DNA from: RYN-433 sp036558265
GTDB taxonomy: Bacteria > Planctomycetota > Phycisphaerae > Tepidisphaerales > Tepidisphaeraceae
Length of the DNA stretch: 6,842 bases
Reading direction: 5' to 3'
Assembly (NCBI GenBank): GCA_036558265.1
Contig: DATBFY010000730.1
Span: 1-6,842 of the forward strand
In this document: piece after piece, positions 5,651 through 6,842 of the stretch
Position numbering within the stretch: position 1 is the stretch's first letter
Layout of the letters: each line of letters begins with the position of its first letter
The notes under the pieces: model-generated
Told to the model about the DNA's origin: nothing
The model's input: the letters and a program-made list of their open reading frames with translations, nothing else
The model's database searches: none
Translations under genes and position numbers: made by a program

Positions 5651-5763
5651 GGTTCGTCGTCCGGCCAGCAGTGACCACCGCATTACGGATCTCGCCGAGC
5701 GACCGAATGTATTTCATCGCGTCCGCATCAGGAGCAGCGCCGAAATGACGCCACCGTCTTTGA

Positions 5764-6842
5764 TCACTTGTCCCGGAAGAACTCGCTCTCCACGATCTCG
5801 TGAATCAAATTGCGCACGGGGTACTTCTCGGCCGCCGTGCGATCGAGGATCCGCTCGATCCCGGCCCGATCGCCGAACCGCACCGGCGCGCCCGTGGCGT
5901 AGATGACCAACTGTTGCACCAGGTTGCGGGCGATCTGTCGCTGATCTTTTAAGAGAAGCTGCTTGAGCTCGCGCACGTCTTTGAACGTGCGGGTGGGCTG
6001 GGTCGTGCATACGTTGGGCGGAAGTTCGCCGCTGCAGTCCACCGGTTGCCCGGCGTGGAAGACGAACCGTTGGCCGTTCTTGCCGATCCCCTTTTCAAAC
6101 GGGCCGTTGCCCAGGGCGCGATAGTGGTCGCGCCAGCCGCCCATCACATCAAAGCTTTCCAGCGCAAACCCCGCCGGGTCGATCTTGGCGTGGCAGGCGT
6201 TGCAGGTTTGCATCGTGCGGTGCCGGGCAAGCTGCTCGCGGATGGTCGTTGCGCCGCGCGTGTCCGGCTCCACGGCGGCGATGCCCTTGGGCTGCGGGGG
6301 CGGCGGCTTGCCCAGCATCCGCTCCATGATCCACGCGCCGCGGATGACCGGAGACGTCGTGGTGCCGTTGGCGGTGACTTTCAGGATACTCGCCTGCGTC
6401 ATGATCCCGCCGCGCGGGCTGTCCGGGGCGAGCAGCATCTTGCGCAAGCGCACGCCCTGCACGCCGGGAATGCCGTAATGCGTCGCCAACCGCTCGTTCA
6501 GCATCGAAAAATCGGACGAGATGATGTTGCTGGCCGGCAGGTTCGACTTGATCAGCTCGGCGAAAAACAACTGCGTTTCCGCCTCGGCCGATTCGACCAG
6601 CAGGTCGTCGAGATAATAGTCGTTGTAAAGCGTGCCATCGGGCGACGTGGCGGTCATCTTCCGCAGGTCAAGCCAGTAATCCAGGAACGCATCGACGAAC
6701 TGCCGGGACTTCGGATCGGAGAGCAGGCGATCGGTCTGGCCGCGAAGCGTTTGCGGATCGTGCAGCTTGCCGGCCGCGGCGAGCTGTCGAAGCTCGTCAT
6801 CGGGCGCGGTGTTCTGCAGGAAGAACGACAGCCGCGACGCCA
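5764..6842 (-). CDS. DUF1592/DUF1588/DUF1585 planctomycete cytochrome-like protein, N-terminus beyond the window
   Basis: The frame is open to the window edge, giving the last 358 residues of a protein normally over 750 long. The ATG at 6657 is internal. Domains in order: DUF1592 (ASRLSFFLQNTAPDDELRQL at the edge, through FVDAFLDYWLDLRK); DUF1588 (RGGIMTQASILKVTANGT, TSPVIRGAWIMERMLGKPPPP); a haem-type motif CNACH (6190-6204) in the context HAKIDPAGFALESFD; and a C-terminal DUF1585 (ELKQLLLKDQRQIARNL through IHEIVESEFFRDK). These families are taken as exported, haem-bearing proteins paired with DUF1552 proteins, but their substrate is unknown. Part of the DUF1585 domain (5887-5949) matches the relic at 2796-2858. 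The gene is followed by the accessory segment rather than directly by DUF1552. Confidence 0.95.
   Translation of the reverse strand, partial: ASRLSFFLQNTAPDDELRQLAAAGKLHDPQTLRGQTDRLLSDPKSRQFVDAFLDYWLDLRKMTATSPDGTLYNDYYLDDLLVESAEAETQLFFAELIKSNLPASNIISSDFSMLNERLATHYGIPGVQGVRLRKMLLAPDSPRGGIMTQASILKVTANGTTTSPVIRGAWIMERMLGKPPPPQPKGIAAVEPDTRGATTIREQLARHRTMQTCNACHAKIDPAGFALESFDVMGGWRDHYRALGNGPFEKGIGKNGQRFVFHAGQPVDCSGELPPNVCTTQPTRTFKDVRELKQLLLKDQRQIARNLVQQLVIYATGAPVRFGDRAGIERILDRTAAEKYPVRNLIHEIVESEFFRDK

Larger units (their letters stand above)
2871..5763. other. Accessory segment separating a DUF1592 gene from a DUF1552 gene
   Basis: Between the DUF1585 relic and the stop of the intact DUF1592 gene lie six small genes and one gene fragment of unrelated families, on both strands. 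They include immunity-like, antitoxin-like, PIN-remnant, ParB-like and nuclease-fold proteins. The genes at both edges, DUF1552 and DUF1592, are of the kind usually adjacent in one operon. Mixed orientation, decay and the GC dip in the nuclease-like gene support an accessory island. No integrase, transposase, terminal inverted repeats or tRNA was found, so mobility is inferred only. Confidence 0.45.

Noticed and set aside
5651..5683. Earlier ATG at 5683 as the start of the PD-(D/E)XK-like gene
   Set aside because: The 11 extra residues do not look like the rest of the protein, and the MAIKLAKVEYSGLN start at 5650 fits the family as I recall it. No strong ribosome-binding site decides between them, so some doubt remains.
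2871..5763. Integron-type cassette array
   Set aside because: The gene content would fit, but I found no integrase gene and no attC-like paired core sites between the genes. The repeated 40-bp module lies at gene starts, not gene ends, and has promoter features.
2796..5949. The two DUF1585-like stretches as attL/attR direct repeats of an element inserted in a gene 3' end
   Set aside because: Divergence of 16% with mostly synonymous changes argues against a duplicated attachment site, and the relic lacks the last 40 codons that such an event would normally restore at the gene's end.

Overview
The window most likely comes from a GC-rich member of the Planctomycetota. Acidobacteriota or Verrucomicrobiota are less likely alternatives. 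The main evidence is the pairing of a DUF1552 (HXXSHH) Tat-type secreted protein with a DUF1592/DUF1588/DUF1585 cytochrome-like protein, an expanded gene pair typical of planctomycetes. A large carboxypeptidase-regulatory-like/redoxin protein and several small accessory families I associate with planctomycetes agree with this. The taxonomic call rests on family recognition, not on any search.

Layout. At the left edge (3-1376, +) is the 3' part of a gene for a repeat-containing protein with a C-terminal thioredoxin-fold domain that lacks the catalytic CxxC. It converges, across a perfect 8-bp palindrome that may be a shared terminator, on a complete DUF1552 gene (1429-2787, -). At the right edge (5764 to beyond 6842, -) is the C-terminal part of a DUF1592/1588/1585 gene with a CNACH haem-type motif. 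Such genes commonly sit directly upstream of a DUF1552 gene.

Here about 2.9 kb of unrelated small genes separates the two. From left to right they are: an Imm26-type immunity-like gene (-); an unrecognised 139-residue gene (-); an antitoxin-like small gene (+) followed by a truncated PIN-domain (VapC-like) toxin remnant (+); a ParB-like small protein overlapping a small partner gene (+,+); and a restriction-endonuclease-fold-like (PD-(D/E)XK-type) protein (-) whose base composition is visibly poorer in GC. No recombinase, transposase or tRNA was seen, so the route of entry is not visible.

Two internal repeats stand out. First, immediately upstream of the DUF1552 gene lies a 21-codon relic of a DUF1585 domain, 84% identical in DNA to the corresponding part of the intact gene 3.1 kb away. 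Most differences are synonymous, so it is a paralogue relic rather than a fresh duplication, and it suggests that DUF1552 once had its own DUF1592 partner there. Second, the Imm26-like gene and the unrecognised gene carry the same 40-bp upstream module, including a TATAAT box exactly 8 nt before both start codons. This ties two unrelated genes to one promoter cassette, possibly with leaderless transcripts.

How the genes may work together. The DUF1552 and DUF1592 proteins are presumably exported partners in an uncharacterised, probably redox-linked, extracytoplasmic function. The middle segment looks like an accessory island collecting toxin-antitoxin, immunity and nucleic-acid-related small genes, with clear signs of decay.
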